Numbered from the stretch's first letter, positions 43,473-52,637 are shown. The stretch is DNA of 64,000 nt from Bacillota bacterium (GCA_023406895.1 JAEXTV010000016.1:1-64000); one strand, 5' to 3'. The notes: generated from the sequence alone by a model not told the origin. Translations and numbers: made by a program.

Positions 43473-44522
43473 CTATCTTTGTATTCTCCCCGAACCGTCT
43501 CCCGAAATAAGCCTTATCACTTCTTCCACACGGACGCGGTTAAAATCACCCAGAATCGAATGCTTGAGGCAACTGGCTCCCACCGCGAAATCCAGCGCTT
43601 CCTGCGGGCTCTCGTACATATTGAGCCCGTAAATCAAGCCGGCCGCAAAGGAATCGCCACCGCCGACCCGATCCACAATGTCCGTGATGCTGTACTTTTT
43701 GCTGGTCATAAAATCTGAACGGTTGTTCATGCATGCTGACCAGTTATTATGGTTTGCGCTGATGCTTTCTCTCAGCGTAACGGCAACCATCTTCACATTG
43801 GGGTATGCGGCTAAAACCTTATCCGTCAGATTCTGATAGACCTGTGCCGTCAAAACGCCTTCGCCGATATCTGAATCCGCTTTTATACCAAGCGCTTTTT
43901 GGCAGTCTTCCTCATTGGCGATCAATACGTCGGCGTATTTCACGAGCTCAGACATCACGTCGGCGGCATCTTTGCCGTAGCGCCATAATTTTGCCCGGTA
44001 ATTGAGATCTATCGAGACGGACAGGCCGCTTTGTTTGGCGTTTTTTACGGCTTCCAGCGATACATCCGCGGCCGATTGGCTGAGTGCCGGGGTGATGCCT
44101 GTGATATGAAACCATCCGGCATCGCGAAAAACAGATACCCAATCGATGCGCCGCGGCATGAGCTGCGCTATAGACGAACCCTCGCGGTCATAAATCACTT
44201 GAGACGGTCTCTGGTTCGTTCCCGCTTCCAGAAAATAAATGCCCATGCGGCCGGGGCCAAAAGCGATCCCCGATGTATCCACACCGTATTTTTTTAGCTC
44301 CATCACGCAAGCTTTGCCGATCTCATTATCCGGCAGGCTCGTGACAAACGCGCACGCCATGCCAAAATGGGCCAGCGAAACTGCCACATTGGCTTCTCCG
44401 CCGCCAAACGATGCTTCAAATAGATTCCCTTGAAAGAAACGCTCAGGGCCTTGCGTTTTAAGCCGAAGCATAATCTCTCCGAAGCTCACAACTTTACGGG
44501 ATTTTGTCTTTTCCGTACTCAT
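43473..44522 (-). CDS. kdgK: 2-keto-3-deoxygluconate kinase (PfkB family)
   Basis: 349 residues of the PfkB ribokinase family. VVSFGEIMLRL at the start and FGGGEANVAVSLAHFG are the KDG kinase signatures; the C-terminal DRVGGGDSFAAGLIYGL carries the catalytic Asp in GGGD, as in KdgK rather than ribokinase (GAGD). It phosphorylates 2-keto-3-deoxygluconate to KDPG. The start overlaps the isochorismatase-like gene's stop (ATGA). It is the last gene of the operon; a KDPG aldolase is at 15843-16487. Related 5-dehydro-2-deoxygluconokinase is the main alternative. Confidence 0.88.
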   Translation of the reverse strand: MSTEKTKSRKVVSFGEIMLRLKTQGPERFFQGNLFEASFGGGEANVAVSLAHFGMACAFVTSLPDNEIGKACVMELKKYGVDTSGIAFGPGRMGIYFLEAGTNQRPSQVIYDREGSSIAQLMPRRIDWVSVFRDAGWFHITGITPALSQSAADVSLEAVKNAKQSGLSVSIDLNYRAKLWRYGKDAADVMSELVKYADVLIANEEDCQKALGIKADSDIGEGVLTAQVYQNLTDKVLAAYPNVKMVAVTLRESISANHNNWSACMNNRSDFMTSKKYSITDIVDRVGGGDSFAAGLIYGLNMYESPQEALDFAVGASCLKHSILGDFNRVRVEEVIRLISGDGSGRIQR

Positions 44523-45130
44523 TTAAGTTTCTCCATGATTTCTTCCGAATTCATCACAGAGCCGTACTTCATATCGATGTTTTTTAAAGCGGCTTCCTGC
44601 AGCTCGTCGGAAAAGGATGACACAGCATCACTGGCCACAATCACATTGAGGTTGTGATGAAACGCTTCGTGAACGGTATCTTCCACACAGATTTGTGTGA
44701 CAGTCCCCGTCACGATGATGGTATCCTTACCAAGGCTATAAAGCACATCAATCAGGTTGGTGTTCCTGAATGCTGAATAACCGTATTTTTCGACGATATA
44801 ATCCTCTTGAGCCGGATATAATTCATCCACAATATCGGTGCAGTCAAGCGTCTTGTCCACATCGGGATAGTACCGTTTATGGTGCCGTCTGCACGCATTC
44901 GCTTCGGCAATTTCAGGGCTCCAATTCCAAATGAGCGTCTTTTCCGGCCCGGTTATAAATTTCGTGTAAATCACAGGTATTTTGTGCTGCCGCGCAAAGG
45001 CGATCAATTTCTGATTTGTCTTTATGGTGTCTCTGGCGCTCTTAACCTCCATTGCGGCACCGACACGGACAAAATCGTTTTGAAGATCGACGATCACCAA
45101 TGCTGTCTTTTCTAATTTGATACCCTTCAT
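44519..45130 (-). CDS. Cysteine hydrolase, isochorismatase family
   Basis: 203 residues. The catalytic triad is visible: Asp15 in VIVDLQNDF, Lys115 in VEKYGYSAF and Cys148 in TQICVEDT, with the cis-peptide segment GTVTQ before it. Family members include nicotinamidase, carbamoylsarcosine-like and isochorismatase enzymes, so it probably hydrolyses an amide. GGAGG precedes ATG 45130 by seven bases; the frame stays open 15 codons upstream. In this operon an amide or imine intermediate would fit, but the substrate is unknown. Confidence 0.88.
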   Translation of the reverse strand: MKGIKLEKTALVIVDLQNDFVRVGAAMEVKSARDTIKTNQKLIAFARQHKIPVIYTKFITGPEKTLIWNWSPEIAEANACRRHHKRYYPDVDKTLDCTDIVDELYPAQEDYIVEKYGYSAFRNTNLIDVLYSLGKDTIIVTGTVTQICVEDTVHEAFHHNLNVIVASDAVSSFSDELQEAALKNIDMKYGSVMNSEEIMEKLK

Positions 45131-45131
45131 A

Positions 45132-46454
45132 TCATTTCCTCCCTGATAATATTTGCTTTTGATACAACGGCGCATAGACCGCTTTGTCTCTTATCACACA
45201 TCCTGCCGGCATCATGGCACGCATGAGCTCCGTGCATTTTGAGCACGTCAAGCAGGTTTTCTGACGCGTAAGACGTCCCTCCGATAGTATCTCGTTTGCC
45301 AGCCCGGGATAAGCAAAGGCCTGTCTGCCAAACCCGATGAAATCCGCCATCCTATTTTCCAATGTGTAAGCGCCGGCCTCAACGGCAAACTCTCTGAGCC
45401 AGCTGTACCCTGCGCCGACAAACAGCATGCCGGGCACCATTTGTTTGATGGATCCTGTGAGGGAGATCATCCGTTCCACCCCTTTGACAGGCGGCTCCGG
45501 AGGAGCATAGGCGCCGCTGTTAAACGGCCTGCCGATATGAGGATTATAGTACGGGTTTCCCATTGTCACCGCGCATACGTGAACGCCCATGTCAACCAGC
45601 TCATTGAGCAGCTTCGCTGGCTCTTTGAGATCGGGCTGACCCGAATCCGGATTGACCCCGAAACCATACGGGTAATCCATCGCATCATAGATTCCGAAAC
45701 GCGATCCCAAAACCATCCGGCTCCCCACTGACTGCTTGATTTTCGACACTGTGTTTTTTATAAAACGTGTCCGGCCGGCATAATCGCCCCCATATTCACC
45801 GTCTCTCGTGAAGGATGACAACAGCTCGGCCAACAGGTAGCCATGGCTGGCCTTTATGTCGATACCGTCGAACCCCGCGCGCTCGGCGAGGGCCGCCGCA
45901 TCCGCAAACCGGTCCTCAAGTTCCTTGAGTTCCGCGTCGCTGATCAGCCTGTCGTCAGGGCTGATATGGTATTTCGCATCCAGTATGGGATTATGCGCAG
46001 CCATCACCGGAGATGGGACGCCGTCCGGTTTGGAATACCGTCCCGAATGCGTCAGCTGCAGCATCAAGAGCGGCGCGTATCCGTTTTTTTTGACCGCGGA
46101 TTCCTTGATTTCCTCTGTCATTTGCTTATATTGATCCACATTGCCGCGGTGAATAAACAACTGCTGTTTGGATGCGCGCCCCTGCTCCGCAACCGCGCAG
46201 GCCTCCAGCCATATGAGCCCTGCACCGCCTTCCGCAAAACCCAGATACCTTCTTTTTGTCAGTTCCCCCGGCGAACCGTCCGCCATAGCGTCGCATCCCT
46301 CCATCGGCAGAATCGCAATCGCGTTATTGACAGCAAATCCGTTAATCACATGAGCGTTTTTATAGACATCGGTATGATCAGAAAAACCGATTGCGGCATT
46401 TTCCTCTGCACAGTGCGTTTTCAATTCATCCAGCGTTTTAAATTGGTTCCCCAT
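45132..46454 (-). CDS. Old Yellow Enzyme homologue with C-terminal Cys cluster
   Basis: 440 residues, FMN-binding OYE barrel. It has NGFAVNNAIAILPMEGCDA, LLMLQLTHSGRYSKP, GFDGIDIKASHGYLLAELLS and EYGGDYAGRTRF, then FIGFGRQAFAYPG. The C-terminus has CLTCSKC and a further Cys 12 residues later, the same C-x2-C-x2-C-x11-C spacing as the homologue at 32923-34164. Like that one it lacks the second FAD/NAD domain seen in dienoyl-CoA reductases. GGGGGAG lies before ATG 46454. It sits 60 bases after a separate FAD protein that might reduce it (inference). Confidence 0.85.
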   Translation of the reverse strand: MGNQFKTLDELKTHCAEENAAIGFSDHTDVYKNAHVINGFAVNNAIAILPMEGCDAMADGSPGELTKRRYLGFAEGGAGLIWLEACAVAEQGRASKQQLFIHRGNVDQYKQMTEEIKESAVKKNGYAPLLMLQLTHSGRYSKPDGVPSPVMAAHNPILDAKYHISPDDRLISDAELKELEDRFADAAALAERAGFDGIDIKASHGYLLAELLSSFTRDGEYGGDYAGRTRFIKNTVSKIKQSVGSRMVLGSRFGIYDAMDYPYGFGVNPDSGQPDLKEPAKLLNELVDMGVHVCAVTMGNPYYNPHIGRPFNSGAYAPPEPPVKGVERMISLTGSIKQMVPGMLFVGAGYSWLREFAVEAGAYTLENRMADFIGFGRQAFAYPGLANEILSEGRLTRQKTCLTCSKCTELMRAMMPAGCVIRDKAVYAPLYQKQILSGRK

Positions 46455-46513
46455 AGATTCTCCCCCGTTATCAACAATACAAAATCGTTCTGTAGCTAAA
46501 AATCTCTTGCGTA

Positions 46514-48472
46514 TTAAAAGATGTTTTTGTTTTCCCTGTACGCTTTCCACACATTCTCGAAAAAATCATCCGTTTCGGGAATGGGCCTCGTTTTGCGCCA
46601 CTCAAATACACACCATCCCTCTGTCAAGGCAACCTCTTGAACGCTATCGCTTTTTTTGCCGTCATCTGGCTCAAACCGGAAGCTTTCCTCCATTGAGATA
46701 TGCGGCTTGCTCCCCGCCCCATCGAGATATAACGCGGAGCCGCGGCTTTTCCCTCCGTTTTCGCAATAATTCTGCATCGCGCTAAGATACACGTATTGAC
46801 TGATCAGCAAATCATAGAATTTGTAAAGCTTGCTCAGCGCACTGCAGTCCCTTATCGAAACAACCTTCTCAAAGTCCGCAAGCAGCGCCTTTGTTTCCTC
46901 GGCCAATTTTTTAATTTCTTCATAGCGCCGTGCAATAGCCCCCGCCTGACTCATTGTGCGTCGCGCTTGACTCATCAGCGTGTCTATATTGCTCTCAGAA
47001 GAAAGCGTTTTGCTGTACAAGTCGATCACACGGCTGATTTTGCTCTGAGCGCTGCTGCAAAAGTTCTCGAGGCTGCGTACCCGGCCGCTCATGTTCATCG
47101 CAATAAATTGTGCCGCCCGCATAGACCCAACCTGGCCCGCATTGAGCGCGCTGCCGCCCGGTCTATAGACGCCATGGCTGCCGCACACCTCTCCCACGGC
47201 AAAAAAGCCGGTGATATTCGTCTGCCACCAGCAGTCGGTTGCCAGCCCGCCGTTGTTATGCTGCGCACAAAGAGCGATTTCCAATGGGTCTTTTTTAAGG
47301 TCCAGCCCACTATTGAGATACAGATCATAAGCGGGTTTGTTCATCGCAATGAGCCTGTCCACCGGCTTTCCAAACAGCGCGCCCGCTCTTTGCAGGTATT
47401 GCCCGGCCTCCTCGCTCAGCGCTTTATGGTCAAGCTCGCCGCGCAATGGATTTTCTCGGTAATCAAGATAGACTCTCCGGTTTTTGATATATCGCTCGAT
47501 ATAGACAAGGATATCGATAATTGAGGAACCGCCGATCACCCGCCGCACATCAAAAGGCCATTCGTACCCCTTCTTGAATACCATGCTCATCATTTCGCCC
47601 GGGCTGGCAAAGGAATCGGGCAGAAATTCCTTTTCATCGTTTCCCGCCGCATCCGTTGAAACAAACCTCGGCAGTACCTGCATATACGTGCCCGAAACGT
47701 TCCACCGGGGATGAAGCGATGCAAGGCCGTACTGCCACTCGGTCAGATTTTTTCCTCTCACGCCCGCCTCAAAAGCCATGCCCGATGCCCCGAAATGGCC
47801 GGCGGGATATACCGAATCGGCGTAAATGCCTGCCGGCCCGCCTGTGGCATAGATGATATTCTCACAGTTATAGGCGGTGAAAACGGCCCGGCGGCTGTCC
47901 GTTTCGTTGAGATTTAAACAAAGCAGCCCAATCGCTGTGTTGTCTGCGGTCAGAACCGATATCACCTGCATGCCCGAATACACGGGGATATTCTTTTGAC
48001 GGACCGACGCCTCAAGCTTTTCCGTCATGATCTTCGAGGTCAGCGGCCCGGCCGATGTCGCCCTGCATTTGGGGTCATGGTCGGTTCTGTACCCGACATA
48101 CTCGCCATAGCGGTTCACAGGAAACGGCACCCCCAGCTCACAGAGACGATAAAAGCAGGCAGGGGAATTCGCCGCCTCCGCCAGTGCCATGTCACCGTCC
48201 ACACATTGGCCGTTTATCAAGGTTTGAGCCAGCGCCGCTACCGAATCATCATCCTTGCCCGAAAGCGTCAGCTTATAATATGTCTGCTTATCCGAGCCCG
48301 AATTTCTCGACGTGCTGAGCGCCGCATCCTCACAGACAACCGCAATATCGCGGTTGCCAAACGAAAATAGCCTGTCCGCGGCATTGAATGCAGCCGCGCC
48401 AGCGCCGACGATAATTGTATTTCTTGTGATGACGTCTATGCGGTGCCCCGCTATTTCAATATAACTCATCAT
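46514..48472 (-). CDS. FAD-dependent oxidoreductase (fumarate reductase flavoprotein-like)
   Basis: 652 residues of the succinate dehydrogenase/fumarate reductase flavoprotein superfamily. The FAD motif is TIIVGAGAAAFNAADRL (residues about 19-35). Further elements: IIYATGGPAGIYADSVYPAG, a flavin-proximal HFGASGMAFEAGV, LATDCWWQTNITGFFAVGEV and GSALNAGQVGSMRAAQFIA, which closes the FAD site. The last 130 residues are mainly helical. Start ATG 48472 (or 48469) follows AAAGGA; the frame is open further into the SDR gene. It likely reduces or oxidises a carbon-carbon bond or an adjacent alcohol. Confidence 0.85.
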   Translation of the reverse strand: MMSYIEIAGHRIDVITRNTIIVGAGAAAFNAADRLFSFGNRDIAVVCEDAALSTSRNSGSDKQTYYKLTLSGKDDDSVAALAQTLINGQCVDGDMALAEAANSPACFYRLCELGVPFPVNRYGEYVGYRTDHDPKCRATSAGPLTSKIMTEKLEASVRQKNIPVYSGMQVISVLTADNTAIGLLCLNLNETDSRRAVFTAYNCENIIYATGGPAGIYADSVYPAGHFGASGMAFEAGVRGKNLTEWQYGLASLHPRWNVSGTYMQVLPRFVSTDAAGNDEKEFLPDSFASPGEMMSMVFKKGYEWPFDVRRVIGGSSIIDILVYIERYIKNRRVYLDYRENPLRGELDHKALSEEAGQYLQRAGALFGKPVDRLIAMNKPAYDLYLNSGLDLKKDPLEIALCAQHNNGGLATDCWWQTNITGFFAVGEVCGSHGVYRPGGSALNAGQVGSMRAAQFIAMNMSGRVRSLENFCSSAQSKISRVIDLYSKTLSSESNIDTLMSQARRTMSQAGAIARRYEEIKKLAEETKALLADFEKVVSIRDCSALSKLYKFYDLLISQYVYLSAMQNYCENGGKSRGSALYLDGAGSKPHISMEESFRFEPDDGKKSDSVQEVALTEGWCVFEWRKTRPIPETDDFFENVWKAYRENKNIF

Positions 48473-48486
48473 CTGTCCTTTCATCC

Positions 48487-49245
48487 CTACAACCTGCGTA
48501 TATGAAACCCGCCATCCACATGAATCACATTGCCCGTCGAGTAAGGCAGATATCCCGAACACAGCATCAAGACGGCTTTGGCCACATCCTCCGGCTGCCC
48601 CCAGCGTTTGATTGGGAAGATACCGTGATCCAGCATGGCATCATACTTTTCTTTAACCCCGGCCGTCAAATCCGTCTCAATGATTCCCGGCCTGATCTCG
48701 TGCACACAGATGCCTTCTTCGGCCAGCCTCGTGGCAAATAGCTTGGTCAGCATCGATACCCCGGCTTTCGATACACAATATTCCCCCCGGTTTAACGAGA
48801 CGGTATCGGATGACACCGAGCCGATGTTGATGATGACACCCTTGTTCGGCGTCTGCCCTGTCTGCCGCATCATTTGTTTGGCCACCAACTGCGTAAAAAA
48901 CATCGTCGCTTTTAAGTTAATGGTCATAACGCGCTCGAAGCTCTCTTCCGTCATCTCAAGTATGTCAACCCGTTCCAGCGGCGCGACACCGGCGTTATTC
49001 ACCAGAATATCAACCCGGCCGAATGTCTGCAAGGCCGTTTGCAGACATCTTTCCCGGTCCTGCGCGTCTGCAATGTCCCCTTGAATAGGTGCAAACCGCC
49101 CTTTGAGTTGACTCAGATTTTCCGTGATTTTTGCATTTTGATGCGCATGCATGATCACAACATTCATGTCCTCTTTCAATAACTGCTGAACAATCGCATA
49201 GCCGATGCCGCGGCTTCCCCCGGTTACAATGGCAGTTTTACGCAC
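48487..49245 (-). CDS. Short-chain dehydrogenase/reductase (SDR)
   Basis: 252 residues of the classical SDR family. The cofactor motif is TGGSRGIGYAI, the NNAG motif LVNNAGVAP, and the catalytic tetrad includes Ser143, Tyr156 and Lys160 (YCVSK). VHEIRPGIIETDL and HVDGGFHIRRL are family elements. It oxidises or reduces a sugar, polyol or other alcohol with NAD(P). It is the first gene of the five-gene minus operon, transcribed from a promoter at about 49269-49296, divergent from the AraC regulator that probably controls it. Confidence 0.93.
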   Translation of the reverse strand: MRKTAIVTGGSRGIGYAIVQQLLKEDMNVVIMHAHQNAKITENLSQLKGRFAPIQGDIADAQDRERCLQTALQTFGRVDILVNNAGVAPLERVDILEMTEESFERVMTINLKATMFFTQLVAKQMMRQTGQTPNKGVIINIGSVSSDTVSLNRGEYCVSKAGVSMLTKLFATRLAEEGICVHEIRPGIIETDLTAGVKEKYDAMLDHGIFPIKRWGQPEDVAKAVLMLCSGYLPYSTGNVIHVDGGFHIRRL

Positions 49246-49268
49246 ATTCTCACTCCTTTTTCGGTTGG

Positions 49269-49300
49269 ATTATAAATTGTTTTATATTATTGTAAAACAA
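49269..49300 (-). promoter_or_regulatory. SDR-operon promoter with inverted repeat operator
   Basis: TTTACA (49291-49296) and TATAAT (49269-49274) are 16 bases apart on the minus strand. TTGTTTTA (49277-49284) and TAAAACAA (49293-49300) form a perfect 8-bp inverted repeat with 8-base spacer across the promoter spacer and -35 box, a strong candidate binding site for a repressor or for the AraC protein. Confidence 0.7.
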
Positions 49301-49352
49301 ACAGACATTATGGACTATAATAGTATTGCGAGAAAATTAGCGTCATTTGCTG

Positions 49353-49358
49353 TATAAT
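49353..49358 (+). promoter_or_regulatory. Candidate -10 box of the AraC gene
   Basis: TATAAT at 49353-49358 lies about 100 bases upstream of the AraC start at 49458. No good -35 box is spaced correctly, in keeping with an activator-dependent or weak promoter. Confidence 0.4.
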
Positions 49359-49457
49359 CAAAATACCAAAAGTATATGGCTCACATTTTGTGCTGTTCTT
49401 GTCTTTGCCGGATCAATAAAACGCTGAGGTTTCTCAAATACGGGCAGGAGGTTTCGC

Positions 49458-50282
49458 ATGAACAATCAAAACAACGAAATACTCGATATCAGCTATTTTG
49501 ACCATCTGAGCAGTGCGTTTTCCAATACGCATTTTCACAATTCGCATAAAATCATCTTTGTGACCGATGGGGTGATCACCATTGAAATCGGAGAAAAAAG
49601 CTATACGGCATCCCAAAATACGCTCGTGTTTATCAGCAATCTTGAAAAGCATGCGGTCAAAATATCACAATCCCCGTATCAACGGTACGTCATCTCTCTG
49701 CCTCAGGGTTTTGGCAGCATACTGCCGGATTATTCTCCGCTGCTTTCCATATTGATTCAGCGTCCTGCGAATTTTTCTCATGTGATTAAGTTAAACGCAC
49801 AAACAGCTGATGAGGTACAAAGAATTATCAAAATTTTGCTCGGGGAATATCAGGAGAAACGCCCCTTTTGGTCTGACTATTTTATGATAAACATTATTCA
49901 GCTGCTGATTCATCTTTACAGGTTTTCCAGCGACGCTTTCCCGGTGAGTGAAGCCAGCAGCGCTGAAAAAATTGTTTCAGATGTCCAGCAATATATCATT
50001 CACAACAGTCACAAAGACATATCGCTTGAATTAATGGCGCAGAAGCATTTTATCAGCAAGTATTATTTGTCGCATATCTTCAAATCGGTGACCGGGTACA
50101 CGTTCAAAAACTATTTAATATTGAACAGGTTGCTAAACGCCAAAGACCTTTTGCTGCATACCAACCATTCTGTGACGGAGGTCTGCTTTCGATCCGGTTT
50201 TAATAACGTCAATCATTTCATTCGTATTTTTAAGGAGCATGAAGGCCTCACGCCTTACCAATACAAAAAACGGTCCGAATGA
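49458..50282 (+). CDS. AraC-family regulator with cupin sensor domain
   Basis: 274 residues. Residues 1-90 form a cupin-like sensor: FHNSHKIIFVTDGVITIEIG and LVFISNLEKHAVKIS. Residues 170-272 are the AraC double HTH: DISLELMAQKHFISKYYLSH, FKSVTGYTFKNYLI, VTEVCFRSGFNNVNHFIRIF and GLTPYQYKKR at the end, the standard C-terminal signature. AGGAGG lies before ATG. Divergent from the SDR operon, which it most likely activates in the presence of the substrate. Confidence 0.93.
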   Translation: MNNQNNEILDISYFDHLSSAFSNTHFHNSHKIIFVTDGVITIEIGEKSYTASQNTLVFISNLEKHAVKISQSPYQRYVISLPQGFGSILPDYSPLLSILIQRPANFSHVIKLNAQTADEVQRIIKILLGEYQEKRPFWSDYFMINIIQLLIHLYRFSSDAFPVSEASSAEKIVSDVQQYIIHNSHKDISLELMAQKHFISKYYLSHIFKSVTGYTFKNYLILNRLLNAKDLLLHTNHSVTEVCFRSGFNNVNHFIRIFKEHEGLTPYQYKKRSE

Positions 50283-50742
50283 GCTATTCATCCGGCGGTC
50301 TATCATCGTATGGGGTTGTGCCAAAAATCCTCGTAAGAAAAACAAAAGGGTGCAGACGTCTGCTGTACCCCTTGAATATACAATGATTAAATGAAGAATA
50401 GTGAATGAACGAGCGAATTCCGTGTTATGCAAGGAACGAAGTCGAAGGAATCGCAGCGCTATTTTGAGATTTCAGCGACACCGCAGAGACGGAAGCAGCC
50501 GTTAAAACTGCGTTTCCAATGAATCAGCGTTACCTTGAGTCGTCTCACTCGGAAGCAGTTTCATGCCGCTGTATTAAATCCGCCGTCATGCCGGACGAAT
50601 ACCGAAAAGCAAGACAAGGCACCCGACCATACTGCTTTTTGTTTTCAGCATACGCGCACGCAACCATACTGTGATAGTCTTTGAGATTTACCATTTAGAT
50701 AACCAAGCAACACAGAGCGCCTGACACACAACCCCTCCTATG
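50283..50742. other. Spacer with one terminator
   Basis: No gene that I can support. At 50346-50373 arms AAGGG/CCCTT enclose a GCAGAC/GTCTGC palindrome; the minus-strand side is followed by TTTTGTTTTTCTT, so it is an intrinsic terminator for minus-strand transcription from the GH5 gene. The rest (50400-50700) shows no pattern I recognise. Confidence 0.5.
50346..50373 (-). terminator. Terminator, minus strand, after the GH5 gene
   Basis: A long GC-rich hairpin made of AAGGG/CCCTT and the self-complementary core GCAGACGTCTGC, followed on the minus strand by a T-rich tail. It is 370 bases past the GH5 stop; on the plus strand it could also end the AraC transcript. Confidence 0.65.
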
Positions 50743-51765
50743 TCACAGCGAATCTATAATGCCCTCCAGCACCGCCGCATAATGCGGCCCCTCGATACCA
50801 AAATCCATTTCTTTATAAGACCATGCCGCGCGCCCGATATGGTATTTCTCAAATATCTGATGCATATCCCGATACCAACTGAGTGTGCTTTCCGGCGGGG
50901 CCTGATCAATCACACCGTATTCGCCGCAATAAAGCGCCGCACCGCGTTCCTCCGCAACAGCGACAGCCTTAAGAATCAACTGTTCCAGCATGGGCATGCC
51001 GATCTCTTTGATGTCACTGTTAAGAATGAACGCCGCCTTTTCTCCCACGGTGTTCGCTGCGGCCAGATAATTTTCAAAAGCTGACGGGTATTCCATTTTC
51101 AAATCTTTCGTTTCGGGCACCCAGCTCGCGTTTTGATGTGTGAACACGAACGGTTCATAAAAGTGAAACGTGTAGATGATATTTTCATCAAACGGCTTAT
51201 CCAGCAGTGCCACAGCGCGCACACTGTTCCACTCAATGCCGCCAATGATAATCTGAGTGACGGGCGCGTATTCGCGAATCGCGCTGATGGTCCTTTTCGC
51301 CAGCTTGTTCCATGGGTCGCTGTTTTCATTTTCCACAACTTCGTTTAACAGTTCAAATACCACCGTGTCCGTTTCTTTTCCGTATCTGCGCGCCAATTCA
51401 CACCAAATATCCACAAACCTGTCCTGAAGCGTGGCATTCTTAAATAAATCATTTTCATCGCAAAAAGCATTGTTAAATGTGTATCCCGCGGTTTTATGGA
51501 TATCCAGAACCATCCTCAATCCGCTTTTTTTGCACCATTCAATGCACGAATCGATATATTGAAATCCTTCTTCCTTGATATGCCCATCTTCTGTTTCTAT
51601 GGCCTCACAGTCAATCGGAAGCCGAACATGATCGAGCCCCCACGCGCTGATCCTTATTATATCGTCTTGTGAAATAAAGCTGTCGTAATGTTCTTTCGTA
51701 TGTACACATTGAGAAAGCCAGCCGCCAAGATTAATGCCTTTTTTCAACCCTTGAACATAATTCAT
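50743..51765 (-). CDS. Glycoside hydrolase family 5 protein, cytoplasmic
   Basis: 340 residues of the GH5 (beta-glucanase/mannanase-like) barrel. It has GINLGGWLSQ near the start, GLDHVRLPID, RMVLDIHK, the acid/base Glu142 in VFELLNEVV, YTFHFYEPFVFTHQ, the nucleophile Glu282 in ALYCGEYGV, and AAWSYKEMDFGI. It would hydrolyse beta-linked glucosides or oligosaccharides. No signal peptide is present, so it acts on imported oligosaccharides inside the cell. It is divergent from the AraC regulator at 51891. Substrate not determinable. Confidence 0.9.
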   Translation of the reverse strand: MNYVQGLKKGINLGGWLSQCVHTKEHYDSFISQDDIIRISAWGLDHVRLPIDCEAIETEDGHIKEEGFQYIDSCIEWCKKSGLRMVLDIHKTAGYTFNNAFCDENDLFKNATLQDRFVDIWCELARRYGKETDTVVFELLNEVVENENSDPWNKLAKRTISAIREYAPVTQIIIGGIEWNSVRAVALLDKPFDENIIYTFHFYEPFVFTHQNASWVPETKDLKMEYPSAFENYLAAANTVGEKAAFILNSDIKEIGMPMLEQLILKAVAVAEERGAALYCGEYGVIDQAPPESTLSWYRDMHQIFEKYHIGRAAWSYKEMDFGIEGPHYAAVLEGIIDSL

Positions 51766-51890
51766 AAGCGATAACCTCCGTTTCTTTTTTTCAATTTATC
51801 ACGCGATTGGCAAACAATATACCATTTTTCTCATCTTTGTGTCATAATTCTCATATAATATTTATTCATTCAGGAGGCAATACCGTTTCA

Positions 51891-52637
51891 ATGAACATGG
51901 ATCACAAACTGGCCCAAACACTATTTCATCAACGGGAGTCGAATCGGTATCATCTTGCATACGATCACGAGTTATCCTTCTATGATGCCGTCAGGAAGGG
52001 AGACATCGATTCTGTCCAAAAACTGATGCTCCCTCTCACCAACGAAACACTCGGACATCTATCCGACGACCCTTTGCGAAATTTACAGTACCATTTTATT
52101 ATCACGGCCGCTTTCATAACGAGATTCTGTATTGAGGGCGGCGTCGATTCGGAATTTGCCTATACGTTAAGCGATTTATACATCCAAAAGGCGGATCACT
52201 GCAAAACATGCGAGGATGTCGCCGCTCTTCATAAAGAAATGATATTTGATTTAACCAAAAGAATGCATGATCTGCAGTATAAAAACAGGCTCCCGAAGCA
52301 CATCGTTGTCTGCATCGATTATATTAACAGTCATTTGCATGAACGTTTTTCAATTCATGATCTTGCCGGAACCGTGAACCTGCATCCGAATTATCTTTGT
52401 TCGTCGTTCAAAAAAGAAACCGGCATCACACTTGCTCATTTTATCAGGCTTCAGCGCATCAGCACTGCCAAAAACCTGCTGAAATATTCGGATCAATCTT
52501 GTCTCGAGATTTGTCATGTTCTGGCCTTCTCATCCCATAGCCATTTCATCAGCACGTTTAAAAAAGAAGTCGGAATGACCCCGCGCGAGTACCGCAATCA
52601 ATATTTCAGGCACAATTGGAGCGGCCGTAACGTTTAA
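51891..52637 (+). CDS. AraC-family regulator
   Basis: 248 residues. The C-terminal about 100 residues are an AraC HTH pair: RFSIHDLAGTVNLHPNYLCS, FKKETGITLAHFIRLQRIST, CLEICHVLAFSSHSHFIST, then VGMTPREYRNQYF. The N-terminal half is helical (residues 1-130) and resembles the sensor of YesN-like regulators without a receiver. ATG 51891 was chosen; AGGAGG lies 13 bases upstream, somewhat far. Divergent from the GH5 gene and likely its regulator. Confidence 0.9.
   Translation: MNMDHKLAQTLFHQRESNRYHLAYDHELSFYDAVRKGDIDSVQKLMLPLTNETLGHLSDDPLRNLQYHFIITAAFITRFCIEGGVDSEFAYTLSDLYIQKADHCKTCEDVAALHKEMIFDLTKRMHDLQYKNRLPKHIVVCIDYINSHLHERFSIHDLAGTVNLHPNYLCSSFKKETGITLAHFIRLQRISTAKNLLKYSDQSCLEICHVLAFSSHSHFISTFKKEVGMTPREYRNQYFRHNWSGRNV

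Noticed and set aside
43473..49245. Bile acid 7-dehydroxylation (bai-like) genes, because of OYE and SDR members
   Set aside because: The OYE proteins lack the FAD/NAD domain of BaiCD/BaiH, and no CoA ligase, transferase or dehydratase of the bai set is present.
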